A DNA stretch of 10,247 nucleotides from Fidelibacterota bacterium. GTDB lineage: Bacteria > Marinisomatota > Marinisomatia > Marinisomatales > UBA1611. The notes under the pieces were generated by a model. That model did no database searches and had not been told where the DNA came from. It saw only the letters and a program-made list of their open reading frames with translations. Positions within the stretch are counted from its first letter, which is position 1; every line of letters starts with the position of its first letter. The stretch lies in the NCBI GenBank assembly GCA_002718285.1, contig PBAR01000005.1, positions 69,326 to 79,572 on the forward strand, written 5' to 3'. This document shows positions 1-6,809 of this stretch, piece by piece. A program made the translations under genes and the position numbers.

Positions 1-1
1 A

Positions 2-664
2 TCTGGTGCACATGTTATTTGTGCTGCTAGATCAACCGATGCCATTGAAATACTGGCTAGAGAAATAAATTCAAATGGTGGATCTGCCAGTTATAGTACT
101 TGTGATATAACCAATAAGCAAAGTTTTTTCAACTTAATAGATGAAACAATCCAGAAATTTGGCAAACTAGATATTCTCGTAAATAATGCAGGTATTACTC
201 GCGACGCACTTATAATGCGCATGAAGGATGAAGACTGGGATCAAGTCCTAAATACCAATCTGAAAAGTGCATATCATGGTATAAAAGCAGCGATTCGCCC
301 TATGATAAAAAATAGAAATTGTCGCATTATTAATATTACCTCCATTGTTGGTCTAACTGGAAATAGCGGTCAAGCTAATTATGCTGCTTCAAAAGCAGGC
401 CTAATCGGTATGACCAAGTCAGTTTCAAAAGACGTCGCTAAAAGAGGTGTGACAGTCAACTGTATTGCTCCAGGATGGATTAAAACAGAAATGACCGATA
501 AATTAACATCTATACAAAAAGAAGAATTCATAAAAAGGATACCAGCTGGAAAAATTGGTAGTACGAATGATATTGCTTACACAGCATTATTTCTAGCTTC
601 TGATGAAGCAAATTATATAACAGGCCAAACCATTACAGTAGATGGTGGCCGTATTATAAACTAA
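2..664 (+). CDS. fabG: 3-oxoacyl-[acyl-carrier-protein] reductase FabG (5' truncated by window edge)
   Basis: Short-chain dehydrogenase/reductase that reduces 3-oxoacyl-ACP to 3-hydroxyacyl-ACP with NADPH in the fatty acid elongation cycle (cytosol). The frame is open from base 2, so the first ATG (215) is internal: the 71 codons before it encode conserved SDR sequence, including the NNAG motif (visible residues 61-64). The catalytic Asn86, Ser114, Tyr127 and Lys131 are present, with the 13- and 4-residue Ser-Tyr-Lys spacing of E. coli FabG (S138/Y151/K155). By that alignment about 24-27 N-terminal residues, including the TGxxxGxG cofactor loop, lie outside the window. The C-terminus ends in the usual ITVDGG motif. 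The gene is followed 17 nt later by acpP, the standard fab cluster order, which makes FabG rather than a generic SDR the firm call. Confidence 0.95.
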   Translation, partial: SGAHVICAARSTDAIEILAREINSNGGSASYSTCDITNKQSFFNLIDETIQKFGKLDILVNNAGITRDALIMRMKDEDWDQVLNTNLKSAYHGIKAAIRPMIKNRNCRIINITSIVGLTGNSGQANYAASKAGLIGMTKSVSKDVAKRGVTVNCIAPGWIKTEMTDKLTSIQKEEFIKRIPAGKIGSTNDIAYTALFLASDEANYITGQTITVDGGRIIN

Positions 665-667
665 CTT

Positions 668-673
668 AAGGAG
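668..673 (+). promoter_or_regulatory. Shine-Dalgarno site of acpP
   Basis: A full AAGGAG core lies 8 nt before the acpP ATG, in the 17-nt gap after fabG. It is among the strongest ribosome-binding sites in the window. That fits the very high translation acyl carrier protein needs relative to its operon neighbours (inference). Confidence 0.75.
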
Positions 674-681
674 AAGAAAAT

Positions 682-915
682 ATGTCAACGTTAGATAAAG
701 TAAAAGAGATTATCATTGATAAACTTGGAGTTGAAGAATCAGCTATTACATCTGAAGCACATTTTGTTAATGATCTTGGCGCTGATTCACTTGATACTGT
801 CGAATTAATTATGGAATTTGAAGAAGAATTTGGTATCGAAATCCCTGATGAAGATGCTGAAAAAATTACAACAGTAGGTAGTGCAATTGAGTACATCAAA
901 AAAATTCAAGATTAA
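682..915 (+). CDS. acpP: Acyl carrier protein
   Basis: A 77-residue acidic four-helix carrier that holds growing acyl chains on a 4'-phosphopantetheine arm during fatty acid synthesis. The attachment serine is Ser36 in the conserved GADSLD motif, followed by the acidic helix II that docks partner enzymes ([19 protein letters not shown]). Length and the two-residue offsets match typical bacterial AcpP. The ATG at 682 is fixed by a strong AAGGAG. It lies between fabG and fabF, as in E. coli and many other bacteria. A 77-codon open frame on the opposite strand here is only a shadow. Confidence 0.98.
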   Translation: MSTLDKVKEIIIDKLGVEESAITSEAHFVNDLGADSLDTVELIMEFEEEFGIEIPDEDAEKITTVGSAIEYIKKIQD

Positions 916-918
916 TAT

Positions 919-923
919 AGGAA
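919..923 (+). promoter_or_regulatory. Ribosome-binding site supporting the GTG start of fabF
   Basis: AGGAA sits 5 nt before a GTG at 929, just after the acpP stop. The GTG is preferred because the reading frame from it begins with the KKIVVTGMG segment that opens FabF proteins. No in-frame ATG precedes this segment. Confidence 0.6.
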
Positions 924-928
924 CTTAA

Positions 929-2170
929 GTGAAATGTAAGAAAATAGTCGTAACAGGGATGGGAGCACTTTCTCCTAATGGAAATTCTGTTGAAAAATTT
1001 TGGTCTAATTCCATTAAAGGAAAGAGCGGAATTGGTAAGATTACCTATTTTGATACTACAGATCATAAAGTTACGATTGCAGGTGAGTTATCTTCTTTCG
1101 ATCCAAAATTAGTAATTGATTCTAAAGATATTAGAAAACTTGATCCTTTTTCTATCTACGCCATTACTGCAGCTAATGAGGCTATAACTATGGCTGGATT
1201 AAATCCAGAAATACTTAATCTCAATCGTGTCGGAGTTACGATAGGTACAGGCGTTGGAGGAATCCAAACACTTGAAGAGCAACACACAGAAATTCAAACA
1301 AAAGGTCCCAGAAGGGTTTCTCCTCTATTTGTACCAAAAATGATTTCCAATATAGCTGGTGGACAATTGGCTATACGGTGGGGTTTTAAAGGGCCAAACC
1401 AAACAGTTACATCGGCATGTGCTTCTGCAACTGATGCTATAGGTTTAGCCATGCGCCTTATATCAGCTGGTGATGCTGATGCTATGATCACAGGTGGTAC
1501 TGAAGCAAGTGTTACTGGCCTATGTATATCTGGATTTGCAAATATGAAAGCGTTATCGCAATCATGTACTGAACCAGAAAAGGCAAGCAGACCTTTTGAT
1601 GCAAATCGAGATGGATTTGTCCTAGGTGAAGGAGCTGGAATACTTGTTATTGAATCAGAAGAACATGCGATTGATCGAGGTGCTATAATATTAGCAGAAT
1701 TAGCAGGTTATGGCTCTACAGATGATGCTTTTCATATTACACAACCTTCGCCAGAAGGAAAGGGTGCCTACGAAGCAATGAAAAAAGCTATCGTAGATGC
1801 TGGTTTAACTATTTCAGATATCGATTATATAAACGCCCACGGAACATCAACTCCCTTTAATGACCAAAATGAGACTGCTGCTATCCGAAACCTTTTTGAA
1901 TCTCATTCAAATAATCTAAAAGTTAGCTCAACAAAATCAATGACTGGTCACCTTCTTGGGGCTGCAGGAGGCATTGAATCCATAATAACGATTAAAACAA
2001 TCATGGAGCAATTAATACCTCCTACCATTAATTATGAAACACCTGATCCAAATTGTGATTTGGACTATGTACCCAATAATGCTGAAAAGAATATTGTTAA
2101 CGCTGCATTGTCAAACACATTTGGATTCGGTGGCCATAATGCTGTATTGTGTTTTAAAAGGTACAATTGA
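929..2170 (+). CDS. fabF: 3-oxoacyl-[acyl-carrier-protein] synthase II (beta-ketoacyl-ACP synthase)
   Basis: Condensing enzyme that extends acyl-ACP by two carbons using malonyl-ACP. The 413-residue length equals the family norm. The nucleophile Cys164 lies in TSACASA, and His304 (INAHGTSTP), Lys336 (SSTKSMTGH) and His341 complete the active site. Each is one residue beyond its E. coli FabF counterpart (C163, H303, K335, H340), so the alignment is essentially gap-free. The C-terminal glycine-rich NTFGFGGHNA segment is also present. Translation starts at GTG 929, 13 nt after acpP, with AGGAA upstream. The stop codon overlaps the rnc start. FabB is an alternative name, but gene order and the Cys-His-Lys-His spacing favour FabF. 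Confidence 0.97.
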   Translation: MKCKKIVVTGMGALSPNGNSVEKFWSNSIKGKSGIGKITYFDTTDHKVTIAGELSSFDPKLVIDSKDIRKLDPFSIYAITAANEAITMAGLNPEILNLNRVGVTIGTGVGGIQTLEEQHTEIQTKGPRRVSPLFVPKMISNIAGGQLAIRWGFKGPNQTVTSACASATDAIGLAMRLISAGDADAMITGGTEASVTGLCISGFANMKALSQSCTEPEKASRPFDANRDGFVLGEGAGILVIESEEHAIDRGAIILAELAGYGSTDDAFHITQPSPEGKGAYEAMKKAIVDAGLTISDIDYINAHGTSTPFNDQNETAAIRNLFESHSNNLKVSSTKSMTGHLLGAAGGIESIITIKTIMEQLIPPTINYETPDPNCDLDYVPNNAEKNIVNAALSNTFGFGGHNAVLCFKRYN

Positions 2171-2880
2171 GTTATTTTAAAAAAATTTTATCTATTATCA
2201 AGAGTATAGATCCATCAACACCTCTTGAAAAGAAAATAAAATATACTTTCCGCGATAAAAGATACCTAAAGCAAGCTTTTACTCATAAATCATTAAATAA
2301 TAGACCTCGTAAAAATTATGAACGTTTAGAGTTTTTAGGGGATGCAGTCTTAGATATTGTTGTAAGTAGAGAATTAATTCGCGAGTTTCCTGAAGGTGAT
2401 GAAGGATTAATGACACAAAAACGTGCTGCATTAGTACAAAAGCCTTACTTGGCAAAGATGGGAAAAATACTACACCTTATGGACTATCTTAAAATTGAAC
2501 AAAGTGTAGATTTAACCATTGAAAAAATTGCTGAAAAGCAACTAGCAAATATTTACGAATCTCTTATCGGGGCTCTCTATTTAGATGGAGGCTTAAAACC
2601 TTGTAGGCAGTTAATATTATGTACAGTTTGGAACCACCGAAAAAATGCTTGGAAATCCACCAATTATAAGGGAAGATTAATTGAATATTGCCACTCAACT
2701 GATATTGAAAATCCAAATTTTTTAATTAAGGATATTTATGGTCCAGATCATCAAAAGACTTTTGAAATCCATGTAAAAATAGGAAAACAAACTTATCCAT
2801 CTGGTCTTGCTACAAATAAAAAAGCCGCAGAACAAATTGCGGCAAAAATGGCATTAGAAAAAATGAATGTCGATCTTTAA
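2167..2880 (+). CDS. rnc: Ribonuclease III
   Basis: Double-strand-specific endoribonuclease that matures rRNA precursors and cuts structured mRNAs. The N-terminal RNase III domain (about residues 15-150) has the signature ERLEFLGDAVLD, giving catalytic-site Glu55 and Asp59, and later Glu131 in YESLIGALYLDGG. A C-terminal dsRNA-binding domain (about 167-235) ends with the typical NKKAAEQIAAKMALEKM helix. The residue aligned with E. coli Asp114 is Asn128, an unusual metal-site change. Start is TTG 2167: it overlaps the fabF stop in TTGA, implying translational coupling, and no ATG lies near enough to keep the N-terminus. Length of 237 aa is normal. fabF-rnc linkage is common in several phyla. 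Its stop overlaps that of the convergent DUF151 gene. Confidence 0.93.
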   Translation: MSYFKKILSIIKSIDPSTPLEKKIKYTFRDKRYLKQAFTHKSLNNRPRKNYERLEFLGDAVLDIVVSRELIREFPEGDEGLMTQKRAALVQKPYLAKMGKILHLMDYLKIEQSVDLTIEKIAEKQLANIYESLIGALYLDGGLKPCRQLILCTVWNHRKNAWKSTNYKGRLIEYCHSTDIENPNFLIKDIYGPDHQKTFEIHVKIGKQTYPSGLATNKKAAEQIAAKMALEKMNVDL

Positions 2881-3422
2881 GATTCCATTTCACTGATTTT
2901 ATCACGTAATCTAGCTGCTATTTCATATTCTTCTTTTTCAATAGCAGATTTTAATTTTTTCTTTAATGTTCCCAGTGAAAGTGTTACCTTTTTATTTGAA
3001 GATTTATTTTCACTAAGTGATTCTTCTAATACACCAGCTTCTTTCATTACATCTGGAGCAATAAGAATAGGGATGTTCATGCGTAAAGCTATGGCAATAG
3101 CATCACTTGGTCTTGCATCAATCATTTCTTCCCCAATTTCCACATTTTTCATTGTTATTTCAGCAAGGAAAACTCCATCTTCCAAGCTATTTATTTTTAC
3201 GGAATTAATTTCTATCTTTATATGATTAATAATATCACAAATTAAATCATGTGTAAGTGGTCTTGGAGTATCTACAGATTCAATAGCTAAAGCTATTGAT
3301 TGGGCTTCATAACTACCTACTATAACTGGTAAACATCTTATTCCTGTAATTTCCTTAAGGATTACTGCATAACTCCTGCTAGGGGGATGATATGAAATTT
3401 TTTGGACTTTAACGGGGATCAT
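2877..3422 (-). CDS. DUF151/BFN-domain bifunctional nuclease family protein with C-terminal UVR motif
   Basis: A 181-residue protein. The N-terminal DUF151 domain (about residues 5-130) shows the conserved LPVIVGSYEAQSIALAIE, RPLTHDL and IDARPSDAIAIALR blocks. The domain is known from plant and bacterial 'bifunctional nucleases' with reported DNase/RNase activity, but its physiological role in bacteria is unsettled. Residues 153-180 form a UvrB/UvrC (UVR) motif (KKLKSAIEKEEYEIAARLRDKI), which in other proteins mediates contact with UvrB/UvrC or ClpC partners. A Lys/Ser-rich linker of about 15 residues joins the two. It is last in the minus-strand operon: its ATG overlaps the upstream gene's TGA by 4 nt (ATGA). 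Its stop lies within the rnc stop. A DNA-repair or stress role is inference only. Confidence 0.9.
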   Translation of the reverse strand: MIPVKVQKISYHPPSRSYAVILKEITGIRCLPVIVGSYEAQSIALAIESVDTPRPLTHDLICDIINHIKIEINSVKINSLEDGVFLAEITMKNVEIGEEMIDARPSDAIAIALRMNIPILIAPDVMKEAGVLEESLSENKSSNKKVTLSLGTLKKKLKSAIEKEEYEIAARLRDKISEMES

Positions 3423-4459
3423 TTATATATCTTTAATTCATGCTTTAAACGAGCAATTTTATGAACTGGACTAGGATTGGTTCTATATAAAATTGCACAC
3501 CAGTAACTTAGCCAATCTCCATAATGAATCATATGAAGAAATCTACTTTGAAATGAATTTCCAGATACTAAAATTGATATTTGATCAATGTAAATTTCAT
3601 CTAAAATCATTTTACTAATCTTCTGTCTGCATTGGACTCTTTTATGGTCTGATTTATCTATAAGCCATATAACAAACATTCTTTGCAATAGATCTGCATT
3701 ATTCTCCCATCCTACAATTTCATTATGGTTAAGTTCTGGAAGTTCATTGTTCCAAGATAGTATCTTACTATTTTCAGCTAATTGCCCTTTTAAACGTAAG
3801 CCAGCAATACCCATAGAAGATGAATCTGCATATATTACAGGAATGCGATTTTTAATCTTTAAGGCTAATTGGAATACAGGATTATTTTTCTGGTCTATAG
3901 AGTACAATTCACGGACTTCTTTAAGTTGACTAATTGAAGATTTAATCCATTGATCTAAAGATGGTAAGATAACACCACATTTTTGCAAAATTTTTATTAT
4001 TGGTATAAATGAATATGCAAGTGCAGCTCTTGGCTGAAGACCCGCTGGGATTAAAATAAAATCCTTTTCCAAGTTCTTAAGACGATCAGAAAGTTCACCC
4101 CCTGCTGTAATACCACATATTTGAGCTTTTCTTTCTAAGGCATCATCCAAGATAGATAACGTTTCTTCAGTATTTCCCGAATAAGATGAACAAATAACTA
4201 ATGTATTCTGATTCACCCAATTGGGGCAACTATACCCACGAACAACTTTGATAGGAATTTTTATACAATTTTTTTCCAATGTAGAAACAACGTCTCCACC
4301 AATTGCAGATCCACCCATTCCAGCAATGATAATATTTTGAATGTCAATATATTTATTTTGCAAATTTATATTTGCTCCAATCATCAAAGCATCTTCTATA
4401 TTTTCTGGAAATTTCCATATAGCATTAAACATATTTTCTCGGTCAATATGGTGTGACAT
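3419..4459 (-). CDS. Bifunctional phosphoglucose/phosphomannose isomerase
   Basis: SIS-domain enzyme predicted to interconvert glucose-6-P, fructose-6-P and mannose-6-P (PGI/PMI family first described in Crenarchaeota and present in many bacteria). At 346 aa it is of family length, unlike the roughly 550-aa classical PGI. Visible are the first SIS loop GMGGSAIGGD (47-56), the phosphate-binding SSYSGNTEETL (91-101), GLQPRAALAYSF (140-151) and PELNHNEIVGW (241-251). Glu229 and His245 match the catalytic Glu/His pair and 16-residue spacing of the archaeal enzyme (E203/H219). The C-terminus has the substrate-closing ARLKHEL helix. It overlaps the upstream prenyl synthase by 1 nt and the downstream DUF151 gene by 4 nt. 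With the phosphomannomutase two genes upstream it could supply mannose-1-P for GDP-mannose (inference). Confidence 0.92.
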   Translation of the reverse strand: MSHHIDRENMFNAIWKFPENIEDALMIGANINLQNKYIDIQNIIIAGMGGSAIGGDVVSTLEKNCIKIPIKVVRGYSCPNWVNQNTLVICSSYSGNTEETLSILDDALERKAQICGITAGGELSDRLKNLEKDFILIPAGLQPRAALAYSFIPIIKILQKCGVILPSLDQWIKSSISQLKEVRELYSIDQKNNPVFQLALKIKNRIPVIYADSSSMGIAGLRLKGQLAENSKILSWNNELPELNHNEIVGWENNADLLQRMFVIWLIDKSDHKRVQCRQKISKMILDEIYIDQISILVSGNSFQSRFLHMIHYGDWLSYWCAILYRTNPSPVHKIARLKHELKIYK

Positions 4460-5421
4460 TAATTACTCCTTTTTTCAACAAGTTCAATGAAATTAACCAA
4501 TTCAGATGTATCAATTTTTTCAATCGTAGCTAAACATGATCTTGCTTTTTCAAAATATTTTTGTGCTAAATTTCTAGTCTTCTCTTCAATACCACTTTTC
4601 GTGAATTTTGCCCTTAAATCATGAATAGTAGAATTTTTATAATCAACCCCTTCATTCATTTTTGATAATCTACTAAAATCATTTTCTCGAGCCATTATTA
4701 CCATCAGAGTTTGCTTACCTATGTAAATATCACTACCAAGACTTTTTCCCATAGAATCAGCATCACTATAGATTTCCAATAGGTCATCATGAATTTGAAA
4801 ACCCATACCCAAGTTACGTCCAAACTGATCCAGAGCATTTATTATTTCACTATCTTCATCAATTAGTATTGCTGGTAGTGCTGAAGATGCCCCTAGAAGA
4901 GCACCAGTTTTTTTTTCTATCATATTTAAATATTGCTTAACTGAAATAGTAAGATCATTTTCAAATTCTTTATCCATAGCCTGTCCTTCGCAAACTTCTA
5001 AGGTTGCGTTATTAAAAAAACTACAAATATTATTGGCACGTTCAGGTAAATTATTTAAAAGGATCTGTGCAAGTGCAAACAAACCATCACCAGCAAGGAT
5101 AGCAGTTGATTCATCCCATTTATTATGTAAGGTATCCTGACCATGACGATGAGAATCCTGATCCATAATATCATCATGTACTAATGTAAAATTATGTAAT
5201 ATTTCAATAGCTAAGGATATTATCATCAAAGAGTCTGGATCAACACGAAAAGCCCTTCCAGAAAGATGAACTAAAATTGGTCGAAATCGTTTTCCCTTTC
5301 CCTGTAATGTATAGCGAATTGGATTATAAAGATAATCAGGCGATTTACTAATTGGTAGTTTATTCAGACCTTGGTTCACCTCAGAGCGAATAAATCTAAT
5401 TAGATCCTTGAAATTAGACAC
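4459..5421 (-). CDS. Polyprenyl (probably farnesyl/geranylgeranyl) diphosphate synthase
   Basis: Trans-isoprenyl diphosphate synthase that condenses isopentenyl diphosphate with allylic diphosphates. The all-alpha fold is marked by GKGKRFRP (41-48, substrate phosphate contacts), the first Asp-rich motif DDIMD (83-87) followed by RHG (92-94), and the second motif GFQIHDDLLE (207-216), then GKSLGSDI and GKQT. Phe78, five residues before the first motif, is a bulky residue of the kind that blocks chain elongation, so a C15-C20 product is more likely than a long quinone chain (inference from known chain-length rules). Oddities: the last Asp of the second motif is Glu216, and the usual RRG is RHG. 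Start is GTG 5421, sharing one base with the upstream TAG. AGGT (5430-5433 on this strand) is a modest ribosome site. Length of 320 aa is normal. Confidence 0.92.
   Translation of the reverse strand: MSNFKDLIRFIRSEVNQGLNKLPISKSPDYLYNPIRYTLQGKGKRFRPILVHLSGRAFRVDPDSLMIISLAIEILHNFTLVHDDIMDQDSHRHGQDTLHNKWDESTAILAGDGLFALAQILLNNLPERANNICSFFNNATLEVCEGQAMDKEFENDLTISVKQYLNMIEKKTGALLGASSALPAILIDEDSEIINALDQFGRNLGMGFQIHDDLLEIYSDADSMGKSLGSDIYIGKQTLMVIMARENDFSRLSKMNEGVDYKNSTIHDLRAKFTKSGIEEKTRNLAQKYFEKARSCLATIEKIDTSELVNFIELVEKRSN
4466..4471 (-). promoter_or_regulatory. Shine-Dalgarno site of the PGI/PMI gene, inside the prenyl synthase coding end
   Basis: Reading the minus strand, AAGGAG lies 6 nt before the ATG at 4459 and is embedded in the last codons (Arg-Ser) of the prenyl synthase gene. 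With the one-base TAATG stop/start overlap it supports efficient re-initiation on a shared transcript. Confidence 0.7.
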
Positions 5422-6785
5422 TAATTGCTACCTATTTTCAAAGACCCCAACTTATTGAGTTTATTAAAAACAATTTTCTGTATTTCTGCCATTCTAATAG
5501 GGCTCCCAGCCTCAAAACGACATACTATTACTGGTTGAGTATTTGATGAACGTACCAGTCCCCATCCATCTTCAAATTTGATTCTAACTCCATCGATAGT
5601 ATTACACTGATAATGATCAGTAAAATAATTGGTTGCCTCTGCTGCAATACGAAATTTCTCTTCATCATTTTCTGTTTCTATACGAATCTCTGGAGTTGAA
5701 TAATAAACAGGTATCTGTGCTTTTAATTCTGAAAGTTTTTTTTCAGATTTAGATAGGAGTTGTACTAGTCTAGCAGCCACATACAAAGCATCATCATATC
5801 CATAATAATCATCTGCAAAAAAAATATGCCCACTCATTTCTCCACCAAATTTGCAGTTCATCTCCACCATTTTTTGTTTAATTAATGAATGACCTGTTTT
5901 CCACATAACTGGATTACCCCCATGGCGAATAATCATATCTTCTAAGGCTTGAGAACATTTTACATCGAAAAGCACATCATCCCCTTCTTCAATTACTTCT
6001 GGTAAGAAAATGCTCATCAGTTGATCTGCCCACAAAATTTGACCTGTCTCATCTACAACTCCCAGACGATCAGCATCACCGTCAAATGCTATGCCAACAT
6101 CATATTCGCCAGTTTTCATTTCTTGAATAAGGTCCTGGAGATTTTCATCAACTGTCGGATCAGGATGATGATTTGGAAACGATCCATCTGGGGTGCAGAA
6201 TAATTCTTTTAATTCAATACCTAATTCCTTAAATATATCAGGACCATTTATAGCACCAGCTCCATTACCACAATCCATTACAACTTTAATACGATTTTCA
6301 AGAAAAATCTTTTTTAAGAACATTTTTTTATAATCAGGTAAAATTTTATAACGGGTTTCTGTTCCCTCTCCTTCTTCAAAATCCATATTATCGATAATCT
6401 GATATAGAGCCTGGATGTCCTTACCATATACAGGTTTTTTATCTAATGAAAGTTTAAAACCATTGAATTCAGGAGGATTATGAGAACCAGTGATCTGTAC
6501 TGATCCTGCTAAACCAAGGTGAAACATTGAAAAATAATTTACAGGAGTTGGTACTATACCCAGATTAATTACATCAGCACCTGTTGACAATACCCCTTTT
6601 TTAAATGTTTGTATCAGATCCGGAGTAGTTAGGCGAATATCTCCACTTAGACCGATTTCCTGCCAACCCGCCCTAAGTACAAATGTACCAAATGCTTTAC
6701 CAAGTTTTAATACAATATGATCAGGAAAATCTTCAACAACCTTTCCTCTGATATCATATTCACGGAAAATATACGGATTAATCAT
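5421..6785 (-). CDS. Phosphomannomutase/phosphoglucomutase (AlgC-type alpha-D-phosphohexomutase)
   Basis: Interconverts hexose-6-phosphates and hexose-1-phosphates (Man-6-P/Man-1-P, possibly Glc-6-P/Glc-1-P) for nucleotide-sugar and envelope glycan synthesis. All four domains are represented in order: phosphoserine loop TGSHNP with catalytic Ser101, Mg2+ loop DGDADR (235-240, Asp235/237/239), sugar-selective loop GEMSGH (315-320), and phosphate-binding RSSNTQP (412-418). GEMSGH and the 454-aa length match the dual-specificity PMM/PGM (AlgC/ManB) subgroup rather than phosphoglucosamine mutase GlmM. Start is ATG 6785, 24 nt after the upstream stop, with no recognisable Shine-Dalgarno. The N-terminal FREYDIRG is standard, supporting this start. 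A 14-bp repeat spans its start codon. It acts together with the PGI/PMI two genes downstream. Confidence 0.94.
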   Translation of the reverse strand: MINPYIFREYDIRGKVVEDFPDHIVLKLGKAFGTFVLRAGWQEIGLSGDIRLTTPDLIQTFKKGVLSTGADVINLGIVPTPVNYFSMFHLGLAGSVQITGSHNPPEFNGFKLSLDKKPVYGKDIQALYQIIDNMDFEEGEGTETRYKILPDYKKMFLKKIFLENRIKVVMDCGNGAGAINGPDIFKELGIELKELFCTPDGSFPNHHPDPTVDENLQDLIQEMKTGEYDVGIAFDGDADRLGVVDETGQILWADQLMSIFLPEVIEEGDDVLFDVKCSQALEDMIIRHGGNPVMWKTGHSLIKQKMVEMNCKFGGEMSGHIFFADDYYGYDDALYVAARLVQLLSKSEKKLSELKAQIPVYYSTPEIRIETENDEEKFRIAAEATNYFTDHYQCNTIDGVRIKFEDGWGLVRSSNTQPVIVCRFEAGSPIRMAEIQKIVFNKLNKLGSLKIGSN

Positions 6786-6791
6786 ATTTAT
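6778..6791. repeat. Direct repeat copy 1, spanning the phosphomannomutase start codon
   Basis: TTAATCATATTTAT here recurs exactly at 6814-6827, 36 bp away start to start; a further three bases match with one mismatch. On the minus strand this copy carries the ATG ATT start codons of the phosphomannomutase gene. Confidence 0.7.
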
Positions 6792-6809
6792 GAATGTTGA
6801 GTTAGTTTA

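Noticed and set aside
215..664. fabG starting at the ATG at 215
   Set aside because: The upstream frame is open to the window edge and encodes the NNAG motif and the preceding SDR fold, so this ATG is internal.
666..899. 77-codon open frame on the minus strand opposite acpP
   Set aside because: It mirrors the acpP frame, is Ser/Ile-rich with no family resemblance, and has no ribosome site; it is a shadow.
1294..1491. Minus-strand frame of 65 codons within fabF
   Set aside because: Lies wholly inside a well-conserved fabF region with all active-site residues; no independent support.
2861..2898. Possible bidirectional terminator over the rnc/DUF151 stop codons
   Set aside because: Only a 5-bp ATCTT/AAGAT dyad and a detached AAATG/CATTT pair with mismatched loops; no GC stem and no U-tract.
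3747..3929. Plus-strand frame inside the PGI/PMI gene, and similar ones at 6021-6203, 6790-6981 and 7086-7274
   Set aside because: All are antisense to confidently assigned genes, lack ribosome sites and show biased composition typical of shadows.
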